Shown: positions 1 to 10,634, counted from the stretch's first letter. The stretch is 64,000 bases of DNA from a bacterium (GCA_022072055.1 JAJVIK010000016.1:80191-144190); one strand, 5' to 3'. Numbers and translations: made by a program. Notes: generated from the sequence alone by a model not told the origin.

Positions 1-1
1 G

Positions 2-868
2 ACCCAACTGGCGTCGGCAGCCAAGGCGGTTTCCCTCGTGGGGAGTCTGAACCTCTTGGGATCCGTCTGTTCCATCGTTGCCCTCGGTTCGGTTTACTTG
101 GCGTCTCCCGATGAAATCCTGGCAAGGACTTTCGCGCTTTCAATTGGGCTGCTCTTGATGGTCTCGTGGGTCCTTCTCGGTGTTCACTTCGTTCGGGATC
201 ACCGCAGACTCCGATATGGGGAGGCGCTGGAAGACTTGCACCAAGCGTTCCATTCTCTCAGGGATGCATGGTTTCGGGTCGATCTTGAGGACAGCGAGGA
301 CTCCATTCAACACTTCGTTCGAGATTCCTTGCAGTCCCTGGCCACTGCTTTTTCGATAGTGACTGGGGTCCACTGCCGGGTGTGTGTCAAGGAGCTGGTC
401 CTGGATCGAGGCACATCCGACCCAATGAGGGCGCTTCAGACCCGAACCTGGTGCCGAAGTGCGGATGGGGATGCGAGGGATGATGACTCCAGGCCGGAAT
501 GGATCACCGAAAACACCGACTTCATCCAGTTGGTTCGGGAGCCTGGTCGGCGTTGCTTTTTCAGCAACAACCTTCTCGGGGAGCCGGGTTACCGCAACTC
601 CCATTGGGAGAGCGGTGGAGCGGGGAACGACGAGAGGAACTATCTATCCGCCATCGTGTGGCCGATTCGGAAGAAGCATCCCGGCCCCCGCAAACACAAT
701 GGGGGTTTTCTCGCATCGCAAGACGTGATTGGATACTTGTGTCTGGACAGCCGAGCTGTTGGCGTTTTCGACTTTGACCGAGATGTGCCGATGGGGGCCG
801 CTTACGCGGACGCTTTCTACATTTTCTTCAAAGACTTCAAGGAACACGAGAGCCAGCGAACACCTTGA
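2..868 (+). CDS. Membrane-anchored GAF-like protein, 5' end cut by window edge
   Basis: The frame is open to the left edge, so the true start is probably outside the window; a GTG at 38 is the first internal start candidate. Two hydrophobic segments (residues about 10-30 and 35-55 counted from that GTG) are followed by a basic stretch, a short helical region and a soluble domain of about 190 residues. Features such as RCFFSNNL and a closing segment with YLCLDSRAVGVFD read like a GAF-type sensor fold, in which a late strand often carries a Leu-x-Asp motif. I recognise no family. Proteins of this build (two membrane helices plus a sensor domain) occur near bacterial defence genes, but nothing here proves such a role. 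It is followed after 18 nt by a small gene on the same strand. Confidence 0.6.
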   Translation, partial: TQLASAAKAVSLVGSLNLLGSVCSIVALGSVYLASPDEILARTFALSIGLLLMVSWVLLGVHFVRDHRRLRYGEALEDLHQAFHSLRDAWFRVDLEDSEDSIQHFVRDSLQSLATAFSIVTGVHCRVCVKELVLDRGTSDPMRALQTRTWCRSADGDARDDDSRPEWITENTDFIQLVREPGRRCFFSNNLLGEPGYRNSHWESGGAGNDERNYLSAIVWPIRKKHPGPRKHNGGFLASQDVIGYLCLDSRAVGVFDFDRDVPMGAAYADAFYIFFKDFKEHESQRTP

Positions 869-886
869 ACTGGGGGAAGCTGATTT

Positions 887-1078
887 ATGTCCCTGACTGG
901 ACCGCAAGTGGCGGAAAAATGGATCGAGGAGATTCGAGAGATAGATGACTCCCGGGCCGAGGTGGTTGTCCGCACCGCGGAAGGCGAACTAGCTTCCATC
1001 GAAGTGTACCGCTTCCTCGCCCCGCTCCCGTCCGAATGGAGATCACCAAGAATGGAAACACATCAGCTTGCGAAGTAA
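887..1078 (+). CDS. Small hypothetical protein, 63 aa
   Basis: An ATG at 887 lies 18 nt after the upstream stop and is preceded by a purine-rich GGGGGAAG that could act as a ribosome binding site. The product is acidic in its first half, with an alternating pattern (AEVVVRTAEGELASIEVYRFLAP) that would suit a small beta-rich domain. No family is recognised. Same strand and close spacing suggest co-transcription with the truncated membrane protein before it. It could be a spurious frame; the main support is position and the ribosome binding site. Confidence 0.45.
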   Translation: MSLTGPQVAEKWIEEIREIDDSRAEVVVRTAEGELASIEVYRFLAPLPSEWRSPRMETHQLAK

Positions 1079-1147
1079 GGCTTTCGACCGAACGAGGATG
1101 TGGCGACGGCTTTGTCTTTGTTAGCGGAAAAAGAGGAGGTTTGAGAG

Positions 1148-2467
<1,320 letters not shown>

Positions 2468-2487
2468 TCTCACGCGGACCATGCCTC

Positions 2488-2525
2488 AAGGGGGCGGGGA
2501 TTTCTCCCGCCCCCTTCCTGTTTTT
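2488..2525 (+). terminator. Rho-independent terminator after the oxidoreductase
   Basis: A perfect 11-bp stem (AAGGGGGCGGG at 2488-2498 pairing with 2506-2516, 7-nt loop) is followed by CCTG and a run of T at 2521-2525. It starts 20 nt after the stop codon at 2467. Confidence 0.9.
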
Positions 2526-2668
2526 GCATCCCTGTCCACCACTCCAACAGCGGTTAACGTTGGCCTGTAGCTGCTCGGAGGGCCGCGCTCGCTCGTGGCT
2601 GGCCTTACGGGGGCCATGGGACGCGACGGAGCGCGTCCGTCCATCGCTTCCTTCGAGTGAGAAATGCT

Positions 2669-3181
2669 CTATCCCGCGATGTTCAAGGAGAGAGCCGGCT
2701 GGGGAGGGGCGGCGGCCGCGAGCGTGGTCGGGTCGTTGCGGTCAGCGCCTAGCATGGCCATGAAGGTCGAGGCGGCCGCTTCCCGCCCCGGGTCGGGCTC
2801 CACGACCTTTTCCACCGCGGCGACCCACGCCTCCCGGAGTTCCTCCAGAAGTCCGCGGGTTTCAGTAATCAGTTCGACATCCTTCCGGAGAAGCGCGAGG
2901 GTGAGCCGGCGGATCATGTATTCATAGAGTCGATAGAGGTTGGCGGCGATCTCCCCGCCCTTTTCGTGGTCCAGCGCGCTGAGCAGCTCGGTGAGGATTC
3001 TTTGGACCTTGACCACCTGAACATGATACTCCTCGTGACGGCCCTCCTCGAGGTGTCCGGCGGCCTGGATCAGCTTGCGAATGGCGCCGTCATAGAGCAT
3101 CACGATCAGCTTCCCCGGGCTGGCGGCCTCCACCTGAGCGCGTTGGTAACGGAGGTGGACCTGATTGGCGAGTGCGTTCAT
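2669..3181 (-). CDS. fliS: Flagellar export chaperone FliS
   Basis: 170 residues; FliS binds the C-terminus of flagellin in the cytoplasm and prevents early polymerisation before export. The N-terminal pattern (YQRAQVEAASPGKLIVMLYDGAIRKL) and the later ILTELLSALDHEKGGEIAANLYRLYEYMIRRL are characteristic of the four-helix FliS fold. The last 40 residues are an Ala/Pro-rich tail, longer than in most homologues. The start lies 26 nt after fliD on the same strand, which with flaG gives the common flaG-fliD-fliS order. The two flagellin clients are encoded just upstream. Confidence 0.96.
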   Translation of the reverse strand: MNALANQVHLRYQRAQVEAASPGKLIVMLYDGAIRKLIQAAGHLEEGRHEEYHVQVVKVQRILTELLSALDHEKGGEIAANLYRLYEYMIRRLTLALLRKDVELITETRGLLEELREAWVAAVEKVVEPDPGREAAASTFMAMLGADRNDPTTLAAAAPPQPALSLNIAG

Positions 3182-3207
3182 GGGCCTGGATTCCTTTTCT
3201 GTGATTG

Positions 3208-5268
3208 CTACTTCTTCCTCGCGCCGGAGCTTCCGCCGAGCTGATTGAGCTGCGCCAGGAGGTAGTCCCCCTGTTGCTGCAGCTGCGAGAGCGATTCTTC
3301 AAGACGGCTGAACTGACGGCGCAGGCGCTCCTCGACCATCACCAGCCGGTCCTCGATCCGCTTGATCGACTCGTTGTATGAGTCGATGGTTTCCTGGAGC
3401 GAAGTCGCCCGAGAGGTGAGGCTTCCGCTGAGCGAATCGGTGAGACTGTCGATCGCAGTCCGCGCCTGTTCTCCAAATCCGTTCTTCTGCGTGAAGAACG
3501 CCTCCACCGCCTCCGGGTTGTCGCTCAGCGCATTCTGGAGCTTGGTGGAGTCGAGCAGAAGGGTTCCGTCCGTGCTCACACTGATCCCGAGCTGTCCAAG
3601 CGATAGGAATTCCGGGGTGGCCACGGCCCTTCCGCGCAGGTTCCCATCGGGAGAGCTCCCCAAGATCCCAATCTCCGCGGCGGTGGTTCCCCCATCCACT
3701 TCGATGATTGAGAGTGTCCCGGACCCCCCGCTCTTGTCGCGGATGTCGATGCCGGTTCCGGCGCGATTGATGGCGGCCTCGACCTTGAGCGCGCCCGCGT
3801 GGTTGAGGGCATCCAGCACATCCTGGACAGTCTCGGCCTCCGTGAGGTTAATCACGGCGATGTTTCCCGCGCGGTCGGTGACCTGAATCGAGCCGGGGCT
3901 GATCCCGGCCCCCGAGTTGAGCGTGTTCAGGGATTGCGTGGGGAGAGTGGGAACGGATCGCGAGACCAACCCCCCAAGGACGCTTTCCACACCGAGGACC
4001 GAGGAGTCTCCCAGGAGCACTCCCGCCTGCTGGTTTTCCGAGTTGAACGAGGCGAAGCGTTGGATGAAACCCTTGGTGGTGTTGTAGGCGTCCACGAAAG
4101 ACTGAACCGCGTTGACCGCCGCCTCGCTGTCCGAGGTGACCGAGATGGTCGTGGTGGCCGTGGGAGCGGCGTCCGACACCAGGCTGAATGTCACGCCGGT
4201 GATCACATCGCTGACCGTGTTCGTAGAGCGGACCACATCGATGCCGTTCACCTTGAAAAGCGCGTCCCTGCCCGCCTGGTCCACCTGAGTGTAAGCGGAG
4301 CGAACCACCCCCAAGGCCTCGAGGACATTGCCCGCATCGGTGAAGGATGGAGCGCTCCCGTCCCCGCTGTTGATCTCGAGGCGGTAGACGCCCTGTGAGA
4401 CCTCGGCCACGGCGGCGGAGATCGCGCTTCCCGCGCCCGATGCCGCCGTGTTGATCGCCGCGGCGATGTCTTCGAGGCTTTGGGTTGAAAGGTCGATGGC
4501 CACATTGATCGAGCCGGAGCCGTTGGCGATGGCGACCGTGCCCGATGGGACATTGGCGGTTCCCAGGTTCAGCAGTTGTCCGACCGGCAGGACACGGACA
4601 TTGAAGTTGTTGCTCGCGGCGCCGTTGGTGATCGCGTTGCGGATGGCGTCGGATCCCGGATCGACCAGGTTGAGGCCCTCCAGGATGTTAGTTGTGCTTG
4701 CGTTTGCCAGCGAGAACCCGTTCGCGCCGGTCTGCAGGGAGCGCAGGGAAAGCCGGAACTCGCCTGGGGAGGTTTCCAGCACGCTGGCGGAGACCCCGGC
4801 GCCGGCGTTGGAAATTCGAGAGGCGATGTCGCGGAGGGTGTCGGTCGCGCGGATGGTGACCGTGGAGTTGTTGACTCGTATCTGCCCCTCGAGGTTGAGG
4901 GCGACCTTGTCGTCGGTGAAGACATTATCGGGGTCCGAGGAGATTTGTTGCGCGGCGGCGAGTTGCTGCACGCTGAGGGTGAAGGCCCCCGGCTCAGCCG
5001 CGGTCGTGGCGGTCGCCGTGGCCACCCCGGTGTTGGTCGAGGTGGCGTTGCGCGCGCGGAAGTTGGAGACATTCGCCAGCCCCTCGGCGGCCACCCGGAC
5101 CCCCAGGACACTCGCGTTAAGCCCCTGAACAGCCTGAAGCTTGCTCGTGGTCGCATCTCGCCTGGTGGTGAGACGGAGCGCGGGCGCGCGCTGCGAGAAA
5201 AGCAGCGCCTCGATGATTTCAGAGGTGTTCAGGTTGGAGATCAGTCCGTCGACCGCCAAACCCGCCAT
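3208..5268 (-). CDS. fliD: Flagellar filament cap protein FliD
   Basis: 686 residues. FliD forms the cap at the filament tip under which flagellin subunits insert. The N-terminal FliD_N segment (VDGLISNLNTSEIIEALL and following coil, about 5-100) and the C-terminal FliD_C region are present, and the last about 70 residues are a predicted coiled coil (KRIEDRLVMVEERLRRQFSRLEES). The middle holds two long beta-rich, Thr/Ala/Ser-rich repeats, making the protein longer than the roughly 470 residues of enteric FliD and suggesting extra outer domains. GAGGAGGGG lies 7-8 nt upstream of the ATG at 5268. Confidence 0.96.
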   Translation of the reverse strand: MAGLAVDGLISNLNTSEIIEALLFSQRAPALRLTTRRDATTSKLQAVQGLNASVLGVRVAAEGLANVSNFRARNATSTNTGVATATATTAAEPGAFTLSVQQLAAAQQISSDPDNVFTDDKVALNLEGQIRVNNSTVTIRATDTLRDIASRISNAGAGVSASVLETSPGEFRLSLRSLQTGANGFSLANASTTNILEGLNLVDPGSDAIRNAITNGAASNNFNVRVLPVGQLLNLGTANVPSGTVAIANGSGSINVAIDLSTQSLEDIAAAINTAASGAGSAISAAVAEVSQGVYRLEINSGDGSAPSFTDAGNVLEALGVVRSAYTQVDQAGRDALFKVNGIDVVRSTNTVSDVITGVTFSLVSDAAPTATTTISVTSDSEAAVNAVQSFVDAYNTTKGFIQRFASFNSENQQAGVLLGDSSVLGVESVLGGLVSRSVPTLPTQSLNTLNSGAGISPGSIQVTDRAGNIAVINLTEAETVQDVLDALNHAGALKVEAAINRAGTGIDIRDKSGGSGTLSIIEVDGGTTAAEIGILGSSPDGNLRGRAVATPEFLSLGQLGISVSTDGTLLLDSTKLQNALSDNPEAVEAFFTQKNGFGEQARTAIDSLTDSLSGSLTSRATSLQETIDSYNESIKRIEDRLVMVEERLRRQFSRLEESLSQLQQQGDYLLAQLNQLGGSSGARKK

Positions 5269-5357
5269 GGTCTTTCCCCTCCTCGAAAACTGGGGTCACC
5301 CCCTTTCCCCGATCATCGGCCAGATCGGGGCCCTACTTTCGTTCAATCTGCCCTGTT

Positions 5358-5735
5358 TCAGGCCACGGTGTCGAAGATCAATCCGATCGCTTCCTGGATC
5401 TTCTGGGCCAGTTTGATGGTCTCATCCGGGGGAATCTTCCGGATGACCTCTTCCGTGTCCTTATTTAGCACCACAACCTGGACTTGGTCGGTGGACTGGT
5501 CGACTTTGAACTGCAGTCCGACATTGGCCAGGTTGGCGGTCGCTTGCAGGCTTTCCACCGCCTCCGTAAGCTCGGAAAGGCTCACCGCCGACCCGGAGTG
5601 GTTCTCCGCGGCTCCAGCGGCGCTCGGGTCGATTCGCCGTGGGGGGGAGTCCGCCGGTTTGGGGGTGGACTGGCGGGGCAGGATAGAGGCGATGGAGGCC
5701 GGGTCGGCCTGAAAAGAAACGCCTGTCGCTATCAT
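5358..5735 (-). CDS. flaG: FlaG family flagellar protein
   Basis: 125 residues from the ATG at 5735, chosen because AAGGAG lies 9 nt upstream; the frame stays open further up to 5846 but without a binding site. The C-terminal FlaG domain is clear: LQFKVDQSTDQVQVVVLNKDTEEVIRKIPPDE followed by an amphipathic helix. The N-terminal half is Pro/Ala/Ser-rich and probably disordered. FlaG influences filament length in polar flagellates. It is first in a flaG-fliD-fliS run. Confidence 0.9.
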   Translation of the reverse strand: MIATGVSFQADPASIASILPRQSTPKPADSPPRRIDPSAAGAAENHSGSAVSLSELTEAVESLQATANLANVGLQFKVDQSTDQVQVVVLNKDTEEVIRKIPPDETIKLAQKIQEAIGLIFDTVA

Positions 5736-5884
5736 GGTCTTGACTCCTTCTGGCGGACCTTTGCTGGGGTCCGCCGATCGTTCATGCCCCGATTTCCCGC
5801 CTTGCGCCCTGTTGCTTGTTGGGCCGACCGGGGCATTCTCAGCCACCTTTGCCGTGGCGCGGCAGTTTTCCTATCGCCCGAGAG

Positions 5885-5916
5885 CCGGGTGGGGAGGGTT
5901 ATTCCTCCCCACCCGG
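5885..5916 (-). terminator. Strong hairpin after downstream flagellin gene
   Basis: A perfect 13-bp inverted repeat (CCGGGTGGGGAGG and its complement, 6-nt loop) begins 15 nt beyond the flagellin stop at 5932. There is no T run on the minus strand after it, so it may be a factor-assisted terminator or an mRNA-stabilising 3' structure rather than a classic intrinsic terminator. It separates flagellin from flaG. Confidence 0.6.
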
Positions 5917-5931
5917 GTGCTCCCTGAGTGA

Positions 5932-7800
5932 TTACTGCAGCAGGGCGAGGACGCTCTGCTGGGCGACATTGGCCTGCGCCAGAATCGAGATGCCGGACTG
6001 CAGGAGAATCTGGTTCCGAGTGAACCGGGTGGTCTCCAAGGCGATGTCCGCATCCCGGATTCGGGACTCCGACGCGGTCAGGTTTTCCGACGCCACGCCC
6101 AGGTTGGCGATGGTGGCCTCCAGACGATTGGTGAAGGCTCCGAGCGCCGAGCGCTGGGTGTCGACCTGGTTGATGGCCTGGTCGATGATGGCGATGGCCT
6201 CATTGGCTCCGGTCAGGGTGGTGACATTGATGCCCGCCACGGTCCTGGCGTTGCCATTCGGCTGGGTCTGACCGACATACCCGAGGTTGCTCGCGCGAAG
6301 GTCGCCGAACTGGACGTTGACGCGCTGGTTCTGGTTGGCTCCGACCTGGAAGGCCAGGCTGTTGTTGACCGCGCTCAACACGAAAGTCCGGGTGGTCGCG
6401 CCGCCGAGGTTGATCACCTCGTCGAAGTTGAGCGACACGCTCTCGCCGGAGGCGAAGCCGCCCGCGGTTCCGCTGCGGAAGCGGACATTCTGGTCGCCGT
6501 TCTGGAAGGTGACCGTCTGCCCGCCTTCAAGGCGTCCCGTGTAGGACTGCGCCACGATGGTGAGGATGTCGGTTCCCGCGGTGATCGTGGACCCGAGCGT
6601 GAGGGTGATCTGCGGAGTCGGTTGGGTGGTGTCCGAGGGGGCGGGGCCTTGCACGGTCACGGTTTGTCCCGCGACCACGCTGACCGCCGCTCCGCCTCCG
6701 AGAGTCAAGACTCCGTCGTTGGCGTTCCCCGCGGTCCGGACATTGTTGGCCGTGCTGAACTCCACCGCGCCGCCGCCGCCGTTGTCGTCGATCGTGAGCG
6801 AAATCGACAGGTTGTTCGAGCCGGTCGAGGCCGCGGTGATGACAAACTGGCCGGTGGTGGCGTCATAGGAAGCGGTCTGACCCGCGCCCAAGGTGGTGTT
6901 CAGGGTGGTCAGGATGCCGGAGGCGTTGATGCCGCCGGAGGCCACGGTGAACGCTTGGGTGTAAGCGGTGCCGGCCACGCGGGTTCCGGTGAAGGTGATC
7001 ACATCGCCGGTGCCGAGCGTGAAGGTCCCGCCGGCGCCGTTGTTGAACACCTGGCCGATCAGGTTGGTGGTGGCCCCGGGGAAGGTGCCCGAACCGTTGC
7101 TGATGCTGCCGCTGGTGGAGACCACGCGAGCCGCCGCCGCGCGAACGTTCGAAAGCACCAGGTCATAGGTGCCGGAATCGAAGCTCGAGCCGGTGAAGGT
7201 GGTCGCGCCGGAGTTGTTGGTCGCGTCCGTGCCGTTCGAGAGGGTCTCGGATCCGGCGTTGGTCTGGTTGACGGTCAGGAAGCGCGCCCCGCTGGAGAGC
7301 GTGCTGGCCGTCGGGTTGCTCGCCAACGAGAGACCGACGTTCCCATCGCGGAAGGTGAGCGTGTTGGCGTTGTCCCCATTCAGCAGCCTGCGGGTGGCGA
7401 ACTGGGTGTCATTGCCGATTCGGGTGATTTCCGCGATGGAGGTCTCGATCTCATCCTGGATGGCCTGGAGCGCGACGGCGTCATTGGTGCCCGTGTTGGC
7501 GGCCTGAACGGCCAACGTCCGGATTCTCTGCAGACGGTTGGTGGTTTCGGTCAGGGCGCCTTCCGCGGTGTTCACGAGGTTGATCGCGCTGGAGGCGTTG
7601 TCGATGGCCTGATTCAGACCATTGATCTGGGAGCGCAGATTCTCCGAGATCGTGAGCCCCGCCGCGTCGTCCGCCGCGCGGTTGATCCGGAGACCGGATG
7701 ACAGCCGTTCGAGGGAGATGCGCAGCGCGCTCGAGGTCTGATTCAGATTCCTGTTGGCGTTTACAGCTGCAATGTTGTTGTTGATGCGCGTGAGAGCCAT
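5932..7800 (-). CDS. fliC: Flagellin, downstream tandem copy
   Basis: 622 residues from the ATG at 7800, chosen because the AAGGAGGAAGG site is 5-7 nt upstream and flagellins start with MALTRINNN-type sequence. D0/D1 N-terminal (1-140: SLERLSSGLRINRAADDAAGL) and C-terminal (about 540-622: SESRIRDADIALETTRFTRNQIL) helices are canonical. The 400-residue centre is Thr/Ser/Gly-rich beta structure, so the surface-exposed domain is larger than in short flagellins. The gene is a tandem paralogue of the one at 8286-10160: ends and long central blocks are almost identical, while other central blocks differ. Confidence 0.96.
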   Translation of the reverse strand: MALTRINNNIAAVNANRNLNQTSSALRISLERLSSGLRINRAADDAAGLTISENLRSQINGLNQAIDNASSAINLVNTAEGALTETTNRLQRIRTLAVQAANTGTNDAVALQAIQDEIETSIAEITRIGNDTQFATRRLLNGDNANTLTFRDGNVGLSLASNPTASTLSSGARFLTVNQTNAGSETLSNGTDATNNSGATTFTGSSFDSGTYDLVLSNVRAAAARVVSTSGSISNGSGTFPGATTNLIGQVFNNGAGGTFTLGTGDVITFTGTRVAGTAYTQAFTVASGGINASGILTTLNTTLGAGQTASYDATTGQFVITAASTGSNNLSISLTIDDNGGGGAVEFSTANNVRTAGNANDGVLTLGGGAAVSVVAGQTVTVQGPAPSDTTQPTPQITLTLGSTITAGTDILTIVAQSYTGRLEGGQTVTFQNGDQNVRFRSGTAGGFASGESVSLNFDEVINLGGATTRTFVLSAVNNSLAFQVGANQNQRVNVQFGDLRASNLGYVGQTQPNGNARTVAGINVTTLTGANEAIAIIDQAINQVDTQRSALGAFTNRLEATIANLGVASENLTASESRIRDADIALETTRFTRNQILLQSGISILAQANVAQQSVLALLQ

Positions 7801-8285
7801 GAGTCCTTCCTCCTTGAATTTGACTCTTGCCGCCGGGATCCGTCCCGGCAGGGTCCCGACCCGGGGCCGTTCCAATCCTTGGATGGGTCGCCCGTGGTCG
7901 TTTGTTGGGTTGGACCGTTACCCGCTCTCCGCCATGTAACCGCGCAAACTGTCGCGCTTGCCGTCTCCTTCTCCCTCCCCGTTCGAACCGCTTTTCGAGA
8001 GGCTGGAATTTCTCGAAAGGCTTTCCCTGTTCGTTCGGGCCCCAGTAAGAAATGGAGCCGACCGCCCCGTTGTGCTTGGTTTGGGTCTCGCGCCTCCCGG
8101 AGAGTTCCCTCTCTCCTTGCGGGAGTTGCTCAAGACCCGGCGGAGCGCCACGGGTTCTGGCCCGGAGCCTTCGCTGAGGTGGTCAGCCTCGCCCACTCAT
8201 CCGAACCGTTTCATTCCTCCTCGTTTCTTTTCGCTTAATCTTTCGACCGGAGGGGCGCTTTCGCCCCCCCGGCGAAGCTTGTTCC
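7801..8285. other. Intergenic region between the two flagellin genes
   Basis: No convincing gene is seen here. Next to the ribosome binding site of the downstream flagellin is a 7-bp hairpin (GCCGGGA 7832-7838 with 7843-7849). After the stop of the upstream flagellin there is a GC-rich hairpin (8247-8273, GGGGCG/CGCCCC core) without a T run. I could not find a clean sigma-28 or sigma-70 promoter, so whether the downstream flagellin has its own promoter is open. Confidence 0.5.
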
Positions 8286-10160
8286 TTATCCTTGCAGCAG
8301 GGTGAGGACCGCCTGCGGCTGGGCGTTGGCCTGCGAGAGGACGGAAACCCCGGCCTGCACGAGGATCTGGTTCCGCACAAAGCGCGTGGTCTCCAGCGCG
8401 ATGTCCGCGTCCCGAATCCGGGACTCCGAGGCGGTCAGGTTCTCCGCCGCCACGCCCAGGTTGGCGATGGTGGCCTCCAAGCGATTGGTGAACGCGCCCA
8501 GCGCGGAGCGCTGTTCGTTCACCTGGCGGATGGCCTCGTCCACGATGGCCAGGGCCTGGTTGGCGCCGGTCAGGGTGGTCACATTGATCTGCGAGACTGT
8601 TCGCGCGTTCCCGTTGGGCTGGGTTTCATCGACAAAGCCCAGGTTGTCGGCGCGCAAGTCGCCGAAGGCGATCCGGGTTCCCTGTCCCGCGTTGGCCCCG
8701 ATCTGGAAATGCAGCGAATTGTTGACCGAGGTGATCAGGAAGTTCCGGGTGGTCCCGCCCGCCAGATCGATGGTCGCGCCAAAGTCCAGGAAGACCGTTT
8801 CGCCCGAGGGAGCTCCGGCGGCGATGCCGCTGCGGAAGCGCACGCTCTGGTCGCCGTTCTGGAAGGTGACCACCTGACCGTTATCGAGCGAGGCGGTGTA
8901 GGACTGCGCCACGATGGTGACCAGGTCGGTTCCGGCGGTGATCGTGGACCCCAGGGTGAAGGTGATTTGGGGCTGAACCTCGCGCGGATCGGTGGGCGCG
9001 GGGCCTTGCGCGGTGACGGTCTGGCCGGCGACCACGGTGACCGCCGGACCGCCGCCGAAGGTCAAGACCCCGTCGTTGGCGTTACCCGCCGTGCGGACAT
9101 TGTTCACCGAGGTGAATTCCACCGCGCCGCCGCCGCCGTTGTCGTCGATCGTGAGCGAAACCGACAGGTTGTTCGAGCCGGTCGAGCCCGCGGTGACCAC
9201 AAACTGCCCGGTGGTGGCGTCGTAAGAAGCCGTTTGCCCCGCGCCGAGCGTGGTGTTCAAGGTGGTCAGGATCCCGGAGGCGTTGATGCCGCCCGAGGCC
9301 ACGGTGAACGCTTGGGTGTAGCTGGTGCCGTTCACCCGCGTGCCGCTGAAGGTGATCACATCGGCCGTGCCGAGCGTGAAGGTTCCCCCGGAGCCGTTGT
9401 TGAAGATCTGGCCGATCAGGTTGGTGGTGGAGCCCGGGATTGTCCCGGAGCCGTTGCTGATGCTACCGGTGGTGGAGACCACCCTGGCCGCGGCCGCGCG
9501 GACATTCGACAGGACCAGCTCATAGGTTCCGCTGTCGAAGGTGGAGCCGGTGAGGTTGGTCGCCCCGCTATTGTTGACTCCATCGGTCCCGACGGAAAAG
9601 GTTTCCGATCCGGCGGCTGTCTGGTTGACCGTGAGGAAGTGGATCCCGGAGGAAAGCGTGCTCCGCCCGGGGCCGGCGGTGACTTCCACGCCGAGGCTCG
9701 ATCCGCCGGTGATGGTCGCGGTGTTCGAGTTTTCGCCGTTGAGCAGGCGCCGAGTGGCGTACTGGGTGTCGTTGCCGATCCGGGTGATTTCGGCGATGGA
9801 GGTTTCGATTTCGTCCTGGATCGCCTGGAGCGCCACGCTGTCATTGGTGCCGGTGTTGGCGGCTTGAATGGCGAGGGTGCGAATGCGCTGGAGGCGGTTG
9901 GTGGTTTCGGTGAGCGCGCCTTCAGCGGTGTTCACCAGGTTGATCGCGTCGTTGGCGTTTTCGACCGCGCGATTGAGGCCGTTGATCTGGGCGCGGAGGT
10001 TTTCGGAAATCGAAAGACCCGCCGCGTCATCGGAGGCGCGATTGATCCGCAAGCCGCTGGAGAGCCTTTCGAGTGTACGCGCCAAATCCCGCGAGGTCAC
10101 CGAAAGGTTCCGGTTCGCGTTGATCGCACTGATATTGTTATTGATTCTGGTGAGGGCCAT
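8286..10160 (-). CDS. fliC: Flagellin, upstream tandem copy
   Basis: 624 residues from the ATG at 10160, which gives MALTRINNN and a 7-nt spacing to GGGAGG; an ATG at 10163 and a TTG at 10166 also lie in frame. Terminal D0/D1 domains match flagellin (LSSGLRINRASDDAAGLSISENLRA; SESRIRDADIALETTRFVRNQIL). Compared with the downstream copy, the segment around 190-340 is nearly identical and the region of about 420-520 has diverged, a pattern that suits duplication followed by partial gene conversion. A sigma-70-like promoter lies about 270 nt upstream. Confidence 0.96.
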   Translation of the reverse strand: MALTRINNNISAINANRNLSVTSRDLARTLERLSSGLRINRASDDAAGLSISENLRAQINGLNRAVENANDAINLVNTAEGALTETTNRLQRIRTLAIQAANTGTNDSVALQAIQDEIETSIAEITRIGNDTQYATRRLLNGENSNTATITGGSSLGVEVTAGPGRSTLSSGIHFLTVNQTAAGSETFSVGTDGVNNSGATNLTGSTFDSGTYELVLSNVRAAAARVVSTTGSISNGSGTIPGSTTNLIGQIFNNGSGGTFTLGTADVITFSGTRVNGTSYTQAFTVASGGINASGILTTLNTTLGAGQTASYDATTGQFVVTAGSTGSNNLSVSLTIDDNGGGGAVEFTSVNNVRTAGNANDGVLTFGGGPAVTVVAGQTVTAQGPAPTDPREVQPQITFTLGSTITAGTDLVTIVAQSYTASLDNGQVVTFQNGDQSVRFRSGIAAGAPSGETVFLDFGATIDLAGGTTRNFLITSVNNSLHFQIGANAGQGTRIAFGDLRADNLGFVDETQPNGNARTVSQINVTTLTGANQALAIVDEAIRQVNEQRSALGAFTNRLEATIANLGVAAENLTASESRIRDADIALETTRFVRNQILVQAGVSVLSQANAQPQAVLTLLQG

Positions 10161-10432
10161 CATCAATCCTCCCTGACTGATGGGTGCTAAGTCCGAACCG
10201 CCGCGCGGTCCTCTATGTGGTCAGTAGCCCCCAGGAACCGACCTCATTTGCGGCGAATACTGCCCGAAGGACTTGTGAGAACCCGCTTCCTCGACCTCCT
10301 GTCGAGGGTCCGCTTTTCGGTCTGCCGCTACGTGTGCGAGGGGTTGCCTCGATTTCTTTCGGCCTCTCCGATTTGCGGTGTCGGCTTCCTTCAAGCCCTT
10401 TCAGCGTGGTGGTGTCCATGCTGACTGTGGGT

Positions 10433-10460
10433 AATTTAGCGTATGCCGCGAATCTGTCAA
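10433..10460 (-). promoter_or_regulatory. Sigma-70-type promoter toward the flagellins
   Basis: On the minus strand there is a perfect -35 (TTGACA, 10460-10455), a 16-nt spacer and TAAATT as -10 (10438-10433). A flagellin gene would often be expected to use sigma-28; no such site was found, so this is the best candidate. The implied leader of about 265 nt is long. Confidence 0.65.
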
Positions 10461-10605
10461 GAGGATGATTTTTATTTTTCCCCGTCTTTGTCGCTTTGCC
10501 TGATCCCAGTTCCCTTAAATTGTTCAACTTACGCCCCAAAATCTTTTTTTGGCGGCAATGGGGTTTTCGGCAGTCTTGGGGCGAAACTGATGCCCTTTTT
10601 TTCCG

Positions 10606-10634
10606 TTGACCGGGACGCGGGAACATGGGATAAT
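10606..10634 (+). promoter_or_regulatory. Sigma-70-type promoter of the first pseudopilin
   Basis: TTGACC (10606-10611), a 17-nt spacer and GATAAT (10629-10634) lie about 50 nt before the pseudopilin ATG at 10686. Confidence 0.75.

Noticed and set aside
275..281. The KNLAHGK segment of the CARF protein (protein residues 275-281) as a functional HEPN active site
   Set aside because: The arginine of the RNx(3)H pattern is missing, so it is mentioned only as a resemblance. The coordinates given here are residue numbers, not bases.
2619..2638. Hairpin GGACGCG/CGCGTCC beyond the fliS stop as a terminator
   Set aside because: Only a 7-bp stem and no T run on the minus strand; it may be chance in GC-rich sequence.
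8292..10190. Long open frame opposite the upstream flagellin (632 codons)
   Set aside because: Gly/Arg/Asp-rich antisense shadow of a repetitive high-GC gene; no binding site and no recognisable domain.
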